Below are positions 26,775 through 35,957 of a DNA stretch of 64,000 nt, one piece after another (position 1 is the first letter of the stretch; each line of letters begins with the position of its first letter). The notes beneath the pieces were generated by a model. The model saw nothing but the letters and a program-made list of their open reading frames with translations, made no database searches and was not told the DNA's origin. The stretch comes from Wohlfahrtiimonas sp. G9077 (lineage in GTDB: Bacteria > Pseudomonadota > Gammaproteobacteria > Cardiobacteriales > Wohlfahrtiimonadaceae). The translations under genes were made by a program, and so were the position numbers. The DNA lies in assembly GCF_002252155.1 (NCBI RefSeq), contig NZ_NEFD01000007.1, positions 1 to 64,000 on the forward strand, in the 5' to 3' direction.

Positions 26775-27348
26775 CATCATTGCACAAATTCAAGCATCGA
26801 TTGCCACCAAAGCCGCCATTTTAGAAGATGCCAAGCTCATCGCAACCCTTGAGAGCGTGGCCGAAACATTGATTGATGTCTATCGCAATCACGGCAAAAT
26901 CCTCATTGTGGGCAATGGCGGCTCAGCTGCTGATGCACAGCACATGGCGGCAGAACTTGTGGGTCGCTTTGAATTAGAGCGCGAAGGCTTGCCGGCGATT
27001 GCATTGACCACCGATACTTCCATTTTAACGGCAGTGGGCAATGATTATGGCTATCATTATGTCTTTGCGCGCCAAGTTGAAGCACTCGCGCAACCAAGCG
27101 ATGCGCTGATTGCCATCTCAACTTCCGGCAACTCTGAAAGCATTGTCAATGCTGTAAAAGCGGCCCGCGCCAAAGGCATTTACACCATTGGCTTAACCGG
27201 CAGCAAACCCTGCACGATGGATCAATGGTGTGATGTGATGATCAAAATCCCATCGACGCACACGCCACGCATTCAAGAATCCCATTTATTGGTGGAACAC
27301 ATGCTCTGCCAATTGATCGAAACGGCGCTCTTTGCCCCATCATTATAA
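26764..27348 (+). CDS. gmhA: D-sedoheptulose-7-phosphate isomerase
   Basis: First step of heptose synthesis for the LPS inner core. The 194-residue SIS-domain protein shows [20 protein letters not shown] (about 48-67), the metal/catalytic region [16 protein letters not shown] (about 80-95), ISTSGNS (about 117-123) and [13 protein letters not shown] with catalytic Glu and His (about 168-180). These favour GmhA over the related DiaA. It overlaps ubiD and is followed 13 bp later by a lipoprotein and a glycosyltransferase, consistent with an envelope-related operon. Confidence 0.92.
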   Translation: MKDNIIAQIQASIATKAAILEDAKLIATLESVAETLIDVYRNHGKILIVGNGGSAADAQHMAAELVGRFELEREGLPAIALTTDTSILTAVGNDYGYHYVFARQVEALAQPSDALIAISTSGNSESIVNAVKAARAKGIYTIGLTGSKPCTMDQWCDVMIKIPSTHTPRIQESHLLVEHMLCQLIETALFAPSL

Positions 27349-27361
27349 GAACGAGAGAACC

Positions 27362-27838
27362 ATGCAAAAAATCTTCCAAATTTTACCTTTAACCTTGTTA
27401 TTAGCCGCTTGCTCATCCACATTTGGCTCAGCTGCCAAAGATGCTTTAACGTATGAAGCGGCCGTTTCACAGCCGGTAAAAGCCATTTTAGGCAAAAAAA
27501 TGATTGTCGGCGGCCCTGTGATTGCGTATCAATATTCGCCTTCACAAACACAAATTGAGATCGCGAGTGCACCACTGAATGAAGAGTCCGCGCCGGCCAA
27601 AATTGCCAACAATAAGGATCGCGCGATCGTCATCGTCAATGGTTACATTGCACCTGAAGAGCTCGACAATGTGCGCTTTTCCGCCATTGGGCGCATCACT
27701 GATGTGGCACAGATCGAACGCTATGGCAAAAGCACCGTCATCATGATCACCGCCGATGATTACCGCATTTGGCGTGCATCAAAACCCATGTTCGGCCCAA
27801 GCAGCAAACCGCGTTATGGGTATAAATACGATCTCTAA
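27362..27838 (+). CDS. Slp-family outer membrane lipoprotein
   Basis: A 158-residue lipoprotein with signal peptide and lipobox LLAAC (Cys near residue 17). The mature part has the Slp/YeaY pattern: VGGPVIAYQYSPSQTQIEIASAPL and IVNGYIAPEELDNVRFSAIGRI, then a C-terminal tail with WRASKPMFGP. E. coli Slp is induced by carbon starvation and stationary phase; the role here is unknown. The start is ATG 27362 after a GAGAG ribosome-binding site. The stop is fused with the next start (TAATG). Confidence 0.85.
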   Translation: MQKIFQILPLTLLLAACSSTFGSAAKDALTYEAAVSQPVKAILGKKMIVGGPVIAYQYSPSQTQIEIASAPLNEESAPAKIANNKDRAIVIVNGYIAPEELDNVRFSAIGRITDVAQIERYGKSTVIMITADDYRIWRASKPMFGPSSKPRYGYKYDL

Positions 27839-28935
27839 TGACGATGAAAATCCTGCAAATTCTCCCCGCCCTCAATCAAGGGGGCGTGGAATATTATGTG
27901 CTTGAAAATTGCGCCCACATTGCCACGTATGCAAACAGCTACGTGATCTCAAGCGGCGGGCGATTGGTTTCACGCTTAGAACAAGCAGGATCAACGCACT
28001 TTACGTTGCCCATTGAGAAAAAGCGTGTGCGCTCTTTACTGCAAATTGGCAAATTAGCACGCCTCATCAACGAGATTGAACCAGACATCATTCACATTCA
28101 TTCACGCTTGCAAGCATGGCTTGTGCATTTTGCTTTAAAACGTGTGAAAACTCGCCCGCACATTGTCACCACCGTGCATGGCTTTAACTCCATCAGCCGC
28201 TATAGCGAGCAAATGCTCAAAGCTGATCGAGTGATTGTGGTGTCTAAAGCGCTAGAGAATTACTTAATCAATGCTTATCCACGCGCGGATATGAAGCGTT
28301 TTGCCATCATCACGCAAGGCATTGACCCAACGATCTTTCATCGAAATGTTACGGTGCCCGATGCCATGCATGCGCGCCTTCAAACCCTTGGCATCACTGA
28401 GCAGGATCAAATTTTGTTGCTGGCCGGTCGCATCACGCGCATCAAAGGCATTCCCCTTGTAATTGAGCTCATGGCCAAGCTTAAAGCAAATGGCATTACG
28501 CACATTAAAGCTTTAATTGTGGGCGGTTATGATGCACGCAATCGCGCATTTTATGAAGAGATGAAGGCACTCATTGCCGCAAAAGGGCTCACAAAATCCA
28601 TTCTTTGGTATGGCACTTGCGATGAGATGGCGGCCATCTATACACGGGCAAACATTACATTATCTCTCACCACAAAACCTGAATCCTATGGCAGAACCGT
28701 ACTTGAAGCCCTCGCTTGTGGCACGCCCGTGATTGGTTTTAATTATGGCGGTGTTGGGGAAAATTTATCACGCTTTTATCCAAATGGTGCAATTAGGCCA
28801 CATCATTTGCCTACGCTTTATGACAAAACGCTAGAGATTCTGGCGATACCGAAAGCGCAAGCACAGATTGCCCCCATCACCGATACCATTGCATTGAGTC
28901 AGGAAAAATTGCGCGACTTATATCAATCCCTCTAA
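27838..28935 (+). CDS. Glycosyltransferase family 4, probably LPS core
   Basis: A 365-residue GT-B enzyme. N-terminal ILPALNQGGVEYYVLE (about 6-21) with the glycine acceptor loop, HIHSRLQAW near 84, VTTVHGFNS near 105, the donor-domain LLAGRITRIKGIPLVIEL near 198 and the ExxE-type ESYGRTVLEALACGTPVIGF near 281. Its position in a ubiD-gmhA-slp unit suggests LPS core assembly after heptose synthesis, but the sugar is not known. The start at 27838 overlaps slp; ATG 27844 is an alternative. Confidence 0.86.
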   Translation: MTMKILQILPALNQGGVEYYVLENCAHIATYANSYVISSGGRLVSRLEQAGSTHFTLPIEKKRVRSLLQIGKLARLINEIEPDIIHIHSRLQAWLVHFALKRVKTRPHIVTTVHGFNSISRYSEQMLKADRVIVVSKALENYLINAYPRADMKRFAIITQGIDPTIFHRNVTVPDAMHARLQTLGITEQDQILLLAGRITRIKGIPLVIELMAKLKANGITHIKALIVGGYDARNRAFYEEMKALIAAKGLTKSILWYGTCDEMAAIYTRANITLSLTTKPESYGRTVLEALACGTPVIGFNYGGVGENLSRFYPNGAIRPHHLPTLYDKTLEILAIPKAQAQIAPITDTIALSQEKLRDLYQSL

Positions 28936-29025
28936 CGATCGTTTTCTTTTAGATGTAGAATGGCGTAAAATTTGCTAAGATATGCAACTTTTACGAATTC
29001 ACTCTTTCTATTATTCAAACCACCA

Positions 29026-30303
29026 ATGACAGTAATAGCTATCGGCATCAATCACAAGGCTGCTCCCGTTGAAATTCGCGAGCAAGCTTCCGTATTGCCT
29101 GAAAAAGTGCCACAATTTTTACACGCCCTCAAAAATCATGGGTGGGCGACCGGCGCTGTCATTCTTTCCACATGTAACCGCACAGAGTTTTACATTGACA
29201 ATTTAACTGTGCCTTTGCAGGACTTTTTTGCCCTCTGGACTGAGCATGCAAAAATCTCCATGGAAACCATCGAACAGTATCACTATTATTATGAAAATAA
29301 CGACGCTGTGGCGCATTTGTTGCGCGTCACCGCTGGGTTAGACTCCCTGATTTTAGGTGAGCCACAAATCATGGGGCAACTTCGCAATGCATTTGAATAC
29401 TCAAAGCAAGCGGACACCTTATGCAAAACCCTCAATCGGCTCTTTCAACTTGCTTTTCAAACGGCTAAAAAAATCCGCACAGAAACCAACATTGGTGCAT
29501 ACACCATTTCTGTGGCTTATACCGCTGTACAGATGGCAAAGCAGATCTTTGATCTTTCTGAGCAGCGCGCACTGTTAGTGGGCGCCGGTGAAACCATTGA
29601 ATTGGTGGCTGAACATTTAATTGAGGCAAACATTCAATCGTTAGCGATCGCTAACCGCACAGAAAGCCGCGCTAAAGAGATGAGCGCGCGATTGGCCATT
29701 CCTTCGACGGTGCACAGCTTAGATGAGATCCCAGAATTATTAGAAAAAGCGGACATTGTCATTGCGTCAACGGGTGCGCCATTTTCATTGATCTCCAAAG
29801 AGATGGCCGCACGTGCCTTAAAAGCCCGCCGTAACAAGCCCATTTTAATGGTGGACATTGCTGTGCCGCGCGACATTGATGCCAACGTCAATGAGCTCGA
29901 TGATATCTATCTTTATTCAGTGGATGATCTCAATAAGATCGTTGAAAAGAACTATCAATCACGCGAAGCGGCCGCAAAAGAAGCTGAAACATACATTCAA
30001 CGCAGTGTGTCTGAATGGGACGATTGGTTGCAACTTGCGGACTTATCGGTTCATTTACAAGCCATTTTCCACTATGTGGACGAACAAAAAGGCGTAACGT
30101 TGCGTAAAGCGAAGCAACTGACTCACCGTGAACAGACTCAGTCGATGGACGATGTGATTGACCAAGTGGTCACACAAATGAGCAATCGCGTCCTGCATCC
30201 TCTGATCAACCTGCTCAAAACCCTTGAGCAAGAAGGCGACAGCGAAACGGTCAATAAAATTTTGGCACACTACACCGCTGCCCCGAAACACAAAACTCGT
30301 TAG
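29026..30303 (+). CDS. hemA: Glutamyl-tRNA reductase
   Basis: First enzyme of the C5 haem pathway: reduces glutamyl-tRNA to glutamate-1-semialdehyde with NADPH. 425 residues. Seen: IGINHKAAPVEIRE near the N-terminus, LSTCNRTEFY with the catalytic Cys (about 47-56), GLDSLILGEPQIMGQ (about 105-119), the NADPH loop VGAGETIELVAEHL (about 185-198) and a C-terminal dimerisation helix. The start is set at ATG 29026 to match the family N-terminus; open frame further upstream is not conserved in pattern. hpt follows after 26 bp. Confidence 0.96.
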   Translation: MTVIAIGINHKAAPVEIREQASVLPEKVPQFLHALKNHGWATGAVILSTCNRTEFYIDNLTVPLQDFFALWTEHAKISMETIEQYHYYYENNDAVAHLLRVTAGLDSLILGEPQIMGQLRNAFEYSKQADTLCKTLNRLFQLAFQTAKKIRTETNIGAYTISVAYTAVQMAKQIFDLSEQRALLVGAGETIELVAEHLIEANIQSLAIANRTESRAKEMSARLAIPSTVHSLDEIPELLEKADIVIASTGAPFSLISKEMAARALKARRNKPILMVDIAVPRDIDANVNELDDIYLYSVDDLNKIVEKNYQSREAAAKEAETYIQRSVSEWDDWLQLADLSVHLQAIFHYVDEQKGVTLRKAKQLTHREQTQSMDDVIDQVVTQMSNRVLHPLINLLKTLEQEGDSETVNKILAHYTAAPKHKTR

Positions 30304-30329
30304 TTTAATCATCTAAATAGGTAAAATTC

Positions 30330-30884
30330 ATGTCAAATCCCGACAATAAGGCGCAACAAATCCTTGCGAATTCCGAAGAAATCATCTCAGCTCAAGCCGT
30401 CAATGATGCCCTTGACCAAATGGCTGTTGTGATCGAAAAAGATCTCCATGACGCAGATCCTGTGGTGTTGGTGGTGATGAATGGTGCGTTGATTCCGGGC
30501 GGTTTATTGTTATCTCGTTTAAATTTCCCATTTAGAATTGGTTACCTACATGCCACACGTTATCGCGGTGAAACCACCGGCGGTGAATTGCAATGGGTGG
30601 CACCACCAAGCATTCCGGTCGAGGGTCGTCCTGTGTTATTGGTCGATGACATCTTTGATGAAGGTAATACACTTGAAGCGATCACGCATGCATTGCGCGA
30701 TATGGGCGCAACAAAAGTGTACACAGCCACATTATTTAATAAAGTGCACACTCGTAAACCTAAAAACTTTAAAGTAGACTATATTGGATTAGATGTACCG
30801 GATCGCTACGTTTTTGGTTGCGGTATGGATTGTCATGAATACTGGCGTAACCTCAGCAGCATCTGGGCTCTTAACGAATCATAA
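30330..30884 (+). CDS. hpt: Hypoxanthine-guanine phosphoribosyltransferase
   Basis: Purine salvage: hypoxanthine or guanine + PRPP to the nucleotide. 184 residues. The PRPP-binding motif VLLVDDIFDEGNTL is at about residues 98-111, the substrate-loop region VVMNGALIPGG near 49-59, and VDYIGLDVPDRYVFG near 150-164 matches the family C-terminal purine-binding segment. It has a ribosome-binding region after hemA and precedes tolB by 22 bp. Confidence 0.92.
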   Translation: MSNPDNKAQQILANSEEIISAQAVNDALDQMAVVIEKDLHDADPVVLVVMNGALIPGGLLLSRLNFPFRIGYLHATRYRGETTGGELQWVAPPSIPVEGRPVLLVDDIFDEGNTLEAITHALRDMGATKVYTATLFNKVHTRKPKNFKVDYIGLDVPDRYVFGCGMDCHEYWRNLSSIWALNES

Positions 30885-30906
30885 AATCATCTCAAGGGGT
30901 GTAACA

Positions 30907-32163
30907 ATGAAAAAACATGTCGTCAAACTCTCATTTTGGTTGTTCTTCTCGCTGTTATCTTTGATCACCTTTAGTCATGCCCAATTAAAAATTCAGGTGA
31001 CGAAATCAGCGAGTAACGCCATTCCGATTGTGCTTTACTCGAATGATCAATTGGGCAACTTTGTTGAGCAAGTGGCAGGCGGCGACTTAGCGCGTTCTGG
31101 CCGCTTTATTGCGTTGCCCTCTAAAAACTCACCGGAGCCAACTGCGGGTCCTGCTGCCATCAATAGCGAAGCTTGGATGCAGCGCGGCGTGCAATATGCT
31201 GTGTTTTTAACCGTTCGTGGCAATCAGATTTCTGTGGATTTAGTGAATACATTCTCTAAGCAATCAATGCTTCAGCGCGTGTATACAGTGGGTGCAAACA
31301 ATGAACGCCAATGGCGTAAAACAGCACACCAAGTGGCCGATGCCATTTATGAGAAGATCTTAGGCGTCAAAGGCTCCTTTGACACGAAAGTGGCGTATGT
31401 TGCGAAAAATGGTCGTCAATATCAATTGATTGTCTCGGATGCTGATGGCGCATATCCAAGCACCATCTTTAACTCCAATGAACCCATTTTATCGCCTTCA
31501 TGGTCCCCTGATGGTCGATCAATTGCTTACTCTTCATTAGAAGGTAAGAAAAGTAAAATCGTAGTGCAAGATGTTTATTCAGGTAAACGTCACGTGGTGT
31601 TAGATTTACCGGGCATCAACGGTGCACCTTCATGGTCACCAGACGGTTCTCGTCTTGTGTTCACCTTATCGAAAGATGGCAACCCTGAGATTTATACCTC
31701 TGACATTTACGGTAAAGGCTTGACACGTTTAACAAATCACGCGAGCATTGATACCGAACCTGTTTGGGGTAAAGACAATATGATTTACTTTACGTCTGAC
31801 AGAACAGGTGCACCACAAATTTATCGCATGAGCCCAAATGGCGGCACACCAACACGTGTTTCCACTTCGGGTAACTACAATGCGAGCCCTTCCATTTCCA
31901 ATGATGGTCGCTATTTAGCAGTGATGAATCGTGGCAGTGGCGGCAATGGCTTTGGGATTGCCATCATCGACTTACAAACCGGTGCAACCAAACGTTTAAC
32001 CAACGGCGGCAAAGATGAAGCCCCAAGCTTCTCTAGCAATGGTCACATGATCATTTATGCCAATGGCGTGGGCGGTTTGAATGCTGTGTCTAACGATGGC
32101 AGTGTCACGCAAAAATTCTCAAGCAACGCTTCAGATGTTCGAGAGCCAGCTTGGTCTAATTAA
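30907..32163 (+). CDS. tolB: Tol-Pal system protein TolB
   Basis: Periplasmic component of the Tol-Pal envelope-constriction machine, binding Pal at the outer membrane. 418 residues: signal peptide ending at SHA (about residue 25), an N-terminal alpha/beta domain, and a C-terminal six-bladed beta-propeller with repeated WSPDGR/WSPDGS/SNDGRYLA motifs. The start is ATG 30907 behind AAGGGG, giving a normal signal peptide. pal follows after 41 bp. The tolQRA genes are not in the window, and no cpoB/ybgF gene lies next to pal. Confidence 0.96.
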   Translation: MKKHVVKLSFWLFFSLLSLITFSHAQLKIQVTKSASNAIPIVLYSNDQLGNFVEQVAGGDLARSGRFIALPSKNSPEPTAGPAAINSEAWMQRGVQYAVFLTVRGNQISVDLVNTFSKQSMLQRVYTVGANNERQWRKTAHQVADAIYEKILGVKGSFDTKVAYVAKNGRQYQLIVSDADGAYPSTIFNSNEPILSPSWSPDGRSIAYSSLEGKKSKIVVQDVYSGKRHVVLDLPGINGAPSWSPDGSRLVFTLSKDGNPEIYTSDIYGKGLTRLTNHASIDTEPVWGKDNMIYFTSDRTGAPQIYRMSPNGGTPTRVSTSGNYNASPSISNDGRYLAVMNRGSGGNGFGIAIIDLQTGATKRLTNGGKDEAPSFSSNGHMIIYANGVGGLNAVSNDGSVTQKFSSNASDVREPAWSN

Positions 32164-32204
32164 TCACGACAATGTACCGATCAATTATTTAATTGGGAGA
32201 AACC

Positions 32205-32726
32205 ATGAAAAAAAGTAGTCTCAAGCTTTTGGGCATCGTTTGCCTTTCTACCTTCATTGCTGCTTGTTCTTCCACATCAGGCAGTGGTGAGAATGGATAT
32301 GGCGATGGTGGTTATGGCAGCGTCAATGGCGGCGCTGGCACAGGCTACAATGGCGAACAAGCAAGCACCTATTATGATGCAATGTATGGTAAACGCGGCA
32401 CAGAAGATCGCATCATCTACTTTGACTTTGACTCCGACCGTTTACGCCAAGAGTCTTACAATGTAGTGAGCGCGCATGCAGCTGAGCTTCGTAAAAATCC
32501 ATCACGCGGCATCATTTTAGAAGGTCACACCGATGATCGCGGATCACGCGAATATAACATTGGCTTAGGTGAGCGCCGTGCAAAAGCCGTCTCCACTTTA
32601 ATGACCTCCGAAGGCGTGAACCCTAACCAAATTCGCATCGTCAGCTATGGCAAAGAACGCCCAGCTGTTGGCGGATCCGGTGAAGGTTCTTGGGCACAAA
32701 ATCGCCGCGTAGAGATCATCTACTAA
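32205..32726 (+). CDS. pal: Peptidoglycan-associated lipoprotein Pal
   Basis: Outer-membrane lipoprotein anchoring the membrane to peptidoglycan. 173 residues: lipobox IAAC (Cys near residue 21), a Gly/Ser/Tyr-rich linker (about 25-60) and an OmpA-like domain with IYFDFDSDRLRQES, LEGHTDDRGSREYNIGLGERRA and RIVSYGKERP, the diaminopimelate-binding layout. GGGAGA precedes ATG 32205. An inverted repeat follows the stop. Confidence 0.96.
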   Translation: MKKSSLKLLGIVCLSTFIAACSSTSGSGENGYGDGGYGSVNGGAGTGYNGEQASTYYDAMYGKRGTEDRIIYFDFDSDRLRQESYNVVSAHAAELRKNPSRGIILEGHTDDRGSREYNIGLGERRAKAVSTLMTSEGVNPNQIRIVSYGKERPAVGGSGEGSWAQNRRVEIIY

Positions 32727-32753
32727 GTTTTTTGCCGCATTTCCAGCAAAATC

Positions 32754-32787
32754 AAAGCGCACGGGAAGATTCTTTCAGTGCGCTTTT
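32754..32787 (+). terminator. Possible rho-independent terminator after pal
   Basis: 9-bp perfect stem (32754-32762 with 32778-32786, AAAGCGCAC/GTGCGCTTT), 15-nt loop, short T run. Moderately convincing because the T tract is only four bases. Confidence 0.55.
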
Positions 32788-32830
32788 GCTATCTATGGCA
32801 TAATTATTTTATTTTGATGCCCCAGAAATT

Positions 32831-34582
32831 ATGCAAACCACAAGTCTTCAACTATATAAACGCTTATTGACCTACACCAGTCAGCGCAAAGGCATTTTGA
32901 TCTTCGCATTGGTGGCCATCGCTTTATCTGGCATGTTTGAAGCGGGGCTCTTTGCCCTTTTAAAACCCATTTTGGATCAAGGTTTTTTTGATAAAGACCC
33001 TGAGTTCATCAAAATGATGCCTTTTATTTTAATTGGCGTTTTTCTCATTAAAAGTGCTTTTGGCTTCTTTGGGAATGTGGGCATGCAATTTATCGCCCAA
33101 AAAGTGATTAAAACCTTGCGTCAACAGATGTTTGATCGCCTCATCACATTGCCGATTGCCGAATACAATAAAACCAGCTCCGGCGCCCTGCTCTCTAAGC
33201 TCACATTTGATGTGAACCAACTGTTAACCATCAGCTCTTTTGCATTGGTGACGCTCATTAAAGACAGCGCTGCCATCATCGGCTTACTCTTTGTCATGTT
33301 TTACAACAGCTGGCAGATCAGCTTGGTGATGTTTGTGGTGGCGCCTTTCATTGCCATTACGCTGCGCATTGTGTCTAAACGCTTGCGTAAGCTCTCGCAC
33401 CGTGCGCAATCTGAAATGGGCGAGCTCAACCACATCACCGAAGAGACCATTCGCGGCAATAAAGAGATCAAACTCTTTAACGCCTATGATTTTACGCGTG
33501 CGCGCTTTGAGAAAACCAATGAACAATTGCAACGGGTGAATGTCAAAATTATGGTGGCTTCTGAAATTGCCAGCCCACTTGTGCAACTCCTCATTGTTTT
33601 TTGCATTGCTTTTATCATCAGCTATGCGGCTCATCAAGTGAGCCCGGATGGTTTAACGCCCGGCGCATTTTTAACCACGCTTGGCGCGATGGTGGGTTTA
33701 CTCAATCCTATTAAACGTTTAACGCGCTTAAATGAATCCTTACAGCGTGGTTTAGCCGGTGCTGAAAGCGTCTTTAGCCTCATTGATGCACCGATTGAAA
33801 AAGATGTGGCCACCCACCACAATCCTGAACATTTGCCTTTACACATCTCTGGCGACATTCGCTTTGATCATGTGGGCTTTCGTTATGGGGATGATTTAGC
33901 GCCCATTTTTAAAGATCTCTCCATCAACATTCGCCCTAAAGAGACCGTTGCCCTTGTGGGCGCTTCTGGCAGCGGGAAAAGTACCTTTGCCAATCTCCTT
34001 GCGGGCTTTTATACACCAACGGAAGGCAAAGTCTTGGTGGATGATTACAATGTGGCCGAGCTCTCTTTGCGCGATTACCGCCAACACATCAGCTATGTGA
34101 GCCAACATGTGGTGCTCTTTGCAGACACTTTGGCCAATAACATTGCTCTTGGCGATCCCAATCCTGATTGGCAGCGCATCGAAGAGGCGGCAAAAAATGC
34201 CAATGCTTGGGGATTCATCAGTGCAATGCCAGAAGGCTTACACACACATGTGGGTGAAAATGGCGCCAAACTCTCCGGTGGACAACGTCAACGCATCGCC
34301 ATTGCGCGCGCCCTATATAAAAAGGCGCCCATTTTGATCCTCGATGAAGCAACCAGCAGCTTAGATACAAAGAGCGAATTTGACATTCAAGAGAGCATTA
34401 AAGTGCTCAGCGAAGACACAACCACCATCATCATTGCGCACCGTTTAAGCACCATTGAGCAAGCCGATCGCATTGTTGTTTTTGAACAAGGTAAAATTGT
34501 CGAAATGGGCACACACCAAGAATTGTTGGAAAAAAACAACATTTATGCCTCGCTTTATCGTTTAGGAGAAGAATCTGCATAA
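32831..34582 (+). CDS. msbA: Lipid A export ATP-binding/permease protein MsbA
   Basis: Inner-membrane ABC exporter that flips lipid A-core. 583 residues, the usual MsbA length. About six membrane helices in residues 20-300, then an ATPase domain: Walker A GASGSGKST (about 378-386), Q-loop SYVSQHVVLF, signature LSGGQRQRIAIARAL, Walker B ILILDEATSSLD and switch His IAHRLST. Its own upstream spacer (104 bp) follows the pal terminator. lpxK, often next to msbA, is absent here. Confidence 0.94.
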   Translation: MQTTSLQLYKRLLTYTSQRKGILIFALVAIALSGMFEAGLFALLKPILDQGFFDKDPEFIKMMPFILIGVFLIKSAFGFFGNVGMQFIAQKVIKTLRQQMFDRLITLPIAEYNKTSSGALLSKLTFDVNQLLTISSFALVTLIKDSAAIIGLLFVMFYNSWQISLVMFVVAPFIAITLRIVSKRLRKLSHRAQSEMGELNHITEETIRGNKEIKLFNAYDFTRARFEKTNEQLQRVNVKIMVASEIASPLVQLLIVFCIAFIISYAAHQVSPDGLTPGAFLTTLGAMVGLLNPIKRLTRLNESLQRGLAGAESVFSLIDAPIEKDVATHHNPEHLPLHISGDIRFDHVGFRYGDDLAPIFKDLSINIRPKETVALVGASGSGKSTFANLLAGFYTPTEGKVLVDDYNVAELSLRDYRQHISYVSQHVVLFADTLANNIALGDPNPDWQRIEEAAKNANAWGFISAMPEGLHTHVGENGAKLSGGQRQRIAIARALYKKAPILILDEATSSLDTKSEFDIQESIKVLSEDTTTIIIAHRLSTIEQADRIVVFEQGKIVEMGTHQELLEKNNIYASLYRLGEESA

Positions 34583-34595
34583 ATCCAATAATATA

Positions 34596-34668
34596 CTGAA
34601 AATCATACAAATTTTATAAAACCACTGCTTTCTACGGAAAAGTGATTCTAAAAATTTGTATGATTCAG
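34596..34668. repeat. Intergenic hairpin between msbA and the OmpA-like gene
   Basis: A 15-bp perfect inverted repeat (34601-34615 with 34651-34665), extended outward by CTGA/TCAG with a two-base bulge. The interior adds imperfect pairing (ACCACT...AGTGAT). The arms share CATACAA with the hairpin at 16671-16751. There is no long T run, so it is not a standard terminator. Confidence 0.7.
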
Positions 34669-34751
34669 GATAATATATTTTCATTTTTGACACAAAAGTG
34701 TATTTTTTTTGTCAAAAATGCGGTATCATTCTGACATCAGTTGTGTTATTC

Positions 34752-34779
34752 TTGCGCTGAATATATTTACACTTATAAC
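34752..34779 (+). promoter_or_regulatory. Predicted promoter of the OmpA-like gene
   Basis: TTGCGC (34752-34757), 16-bp spacer, TATAAC (34774-34779), 46 bp before the ATG. The region upstream (34684-34719) also holds a TTTTTGACA...TGTCAAAAA inverted repeat that could bind a regulator. Confidence 0.45.
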
Positions 34780-34825
34780 TAGTGTTGATTTTTTATTTAG
34801 TTTAAGTCCTTATTGGAGGTTAAAT

Positions 34826-35344
34826 ATGAAAAAGCAATTAACTACATTAGTAATTGCTGGGCTTGTTGCTTCTACATCAGCAATGGCTCAACTAGAAGGT
34901 TTGGTTGACAGACAAGGTGATTTCGTAAGAGATCGTCAAGGCGAATGCGTATTAGTATTAGATGGTACTCCTGGCTGTGGTGCTAGAAGTGTTTCTTTAA
35001 GCGCGGATACTTTCTTTGATTTTGACAAAGCTGTATTAAAACCAGCGGGTAAAGCAGAATTGAACAAATTAGCAGCTCAAATCAAACAAGATGGCGCTAA
35101 AGTTAGATCAATCTCTTTAGCAGGTTACACAGACGGTATCGGTAGCCAACAATACAACTTAGGTTTGTCTGAGCGTCGTGCTAAAGCTGTTGAAGCTTAC
35201 TTAGTAGAAAACGGTGTTTCTCCAAGCATCATCACTACAAAAGGTTACGGTAAAGAAAACCCAATCGCAACAAACGAAACAGCTGAAGGCCGTGCGAAAA
35301 ACCGCCGCGTTGACGTTGTCATCAATGGCGTTGTTGGTAAATAA
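34826..35344 (+). CDS. Short periplasmic/outer-membrane OmpA-domain protein
   Basis: A 172-residue protein: signal peptide of about 21 residues ending AMA, a short linker (about 22-55) with a Cys pair (ECVLVLDGTPGC), and a C-terminal OmpA peptidoglycan-binding domain (FFDFDKAVLKPAGK, LAGYTDGIGSQQYNLGLSERRA, TKGYGKENP, AKNRRV). There is no N-terminal beta-barrel, so it resembles RmpM-type proteins rather than full OmpA. A strong ribosome-binding site (GGAGGT), frequent use of common codons and a strong terminator suggest high expression. Confidence 0.9.
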   Translation: MKKQLTTLVIAGLVASTSAMAQLEGLVDRQGDFVRDRQGECVLVLDGTPGCGARSVSLSADTFFDFDKAVLKPAGKAELNKLAAQIKQDGAKVRSISLAGYTDGIGSQQYNLGLSERRAKAVEAYLVENGVSPSIITTKGYGKENPIATNETAEGRAKNRRVDVVINGVVGK

Positions 35345-35365
35345 TTGAATTTTTCAGTTATTTAA

Positions 35366-35392
35366 AACACCTAGCACGCTAGGTGTTTTTTT
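35366..35392 (+). terminator. Rho-independent terminator of the OmpA-like gene
   Basis: Perfect 10-bp stem AACACCTAGC/GCTAGGTGTT (35366-35375, 35378-35387) followed by a run of seven T. It may also serve fau from the other side, where the T tract is weaker. Confidence 0.9.
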
Positions 35393-35399
35393 ATGCCTG

Positions 35400-35948
35400 T
35401 CATTTGGCAGAAAAATCTATAATGCCACTTGGGGAAATGAAATAATCCATCGGCACATCATGTGCTTGTCGCTCAATGATTTCTGAGCGCATTTGACAAT
35501 CAAATCCCACACCAATCTTGATGATCGATGCTGGCACAGTGGCCAAATAACGATCATAATAACCTTTGCCCATGCCAATGCGCGTGCCACGCTGATCAAT
35601 CGCAACCAATGGAATGATGAACGCTTCAGGCAGCGTTGCAATCTCTTTTGATGTGGGTTCAGGAATGCCAAAGGCGCCAATGGTCCATAATCGATCGGTT
35701 TGATCCTCGACAAACACCAAGCGATCATCATCACCAATCTTAGGCAATGCAATGGTTTTATCTGTTGCCCTTAACGCATCCACCGAAATTTCCCCACGCA
35801 CAGCACAATAGATGCCAAGGGATGAAAATCTCTGACAAAATGATGATAAATGTTGATTGAATGCCACTTGTTGTGAATGCCGAATGTTGGCATCTAAGTG
35901 ATTGCGCTCTTTGATGATTCGCGCACGAATCGCAGCTTGTTGATTCAT
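35400..35948 (-). CDS. fau: 5-formyltetrahydrofolate cyclo-ligase
   Basis: Converts 5-formyl-THF to 5,10-methenyl-THF with ATP. 182 residues. Seen: the basic N-terminus with RARIIKERN, IALPKIGDDDRL near 67-78 and GMGKGYYDRYLA near 125-136, the conserved ATP/folate loop. It follows the 6S RNA gene by about 10 bp on the same strand, the same order as ssrS-ygfA in E. coli, so it is probably expressed by read-through of 6S RNA. No good Shine-Dalgarno sequence is seen before the ATG. Confidence 0.93.
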   Translation of the reverse strand: MNQQAAIRARIIKERNHLDANIRHSQQVAFNQHLSSFCQRFSSLGIYCAVRGEISVDALRATDKTIALPKIGDDDRLVFVEDQTDRLWTIGAFGIPEPTSKEIATLPEAFIIPLVAIDQRGTRIGMGKGYYDRYLATVPASIIKIGVGFDCQMRSEIIERQAHDVPMDYFISPSGIIDFSAK

Positions 35949-35957
35949 AAGAATGGA

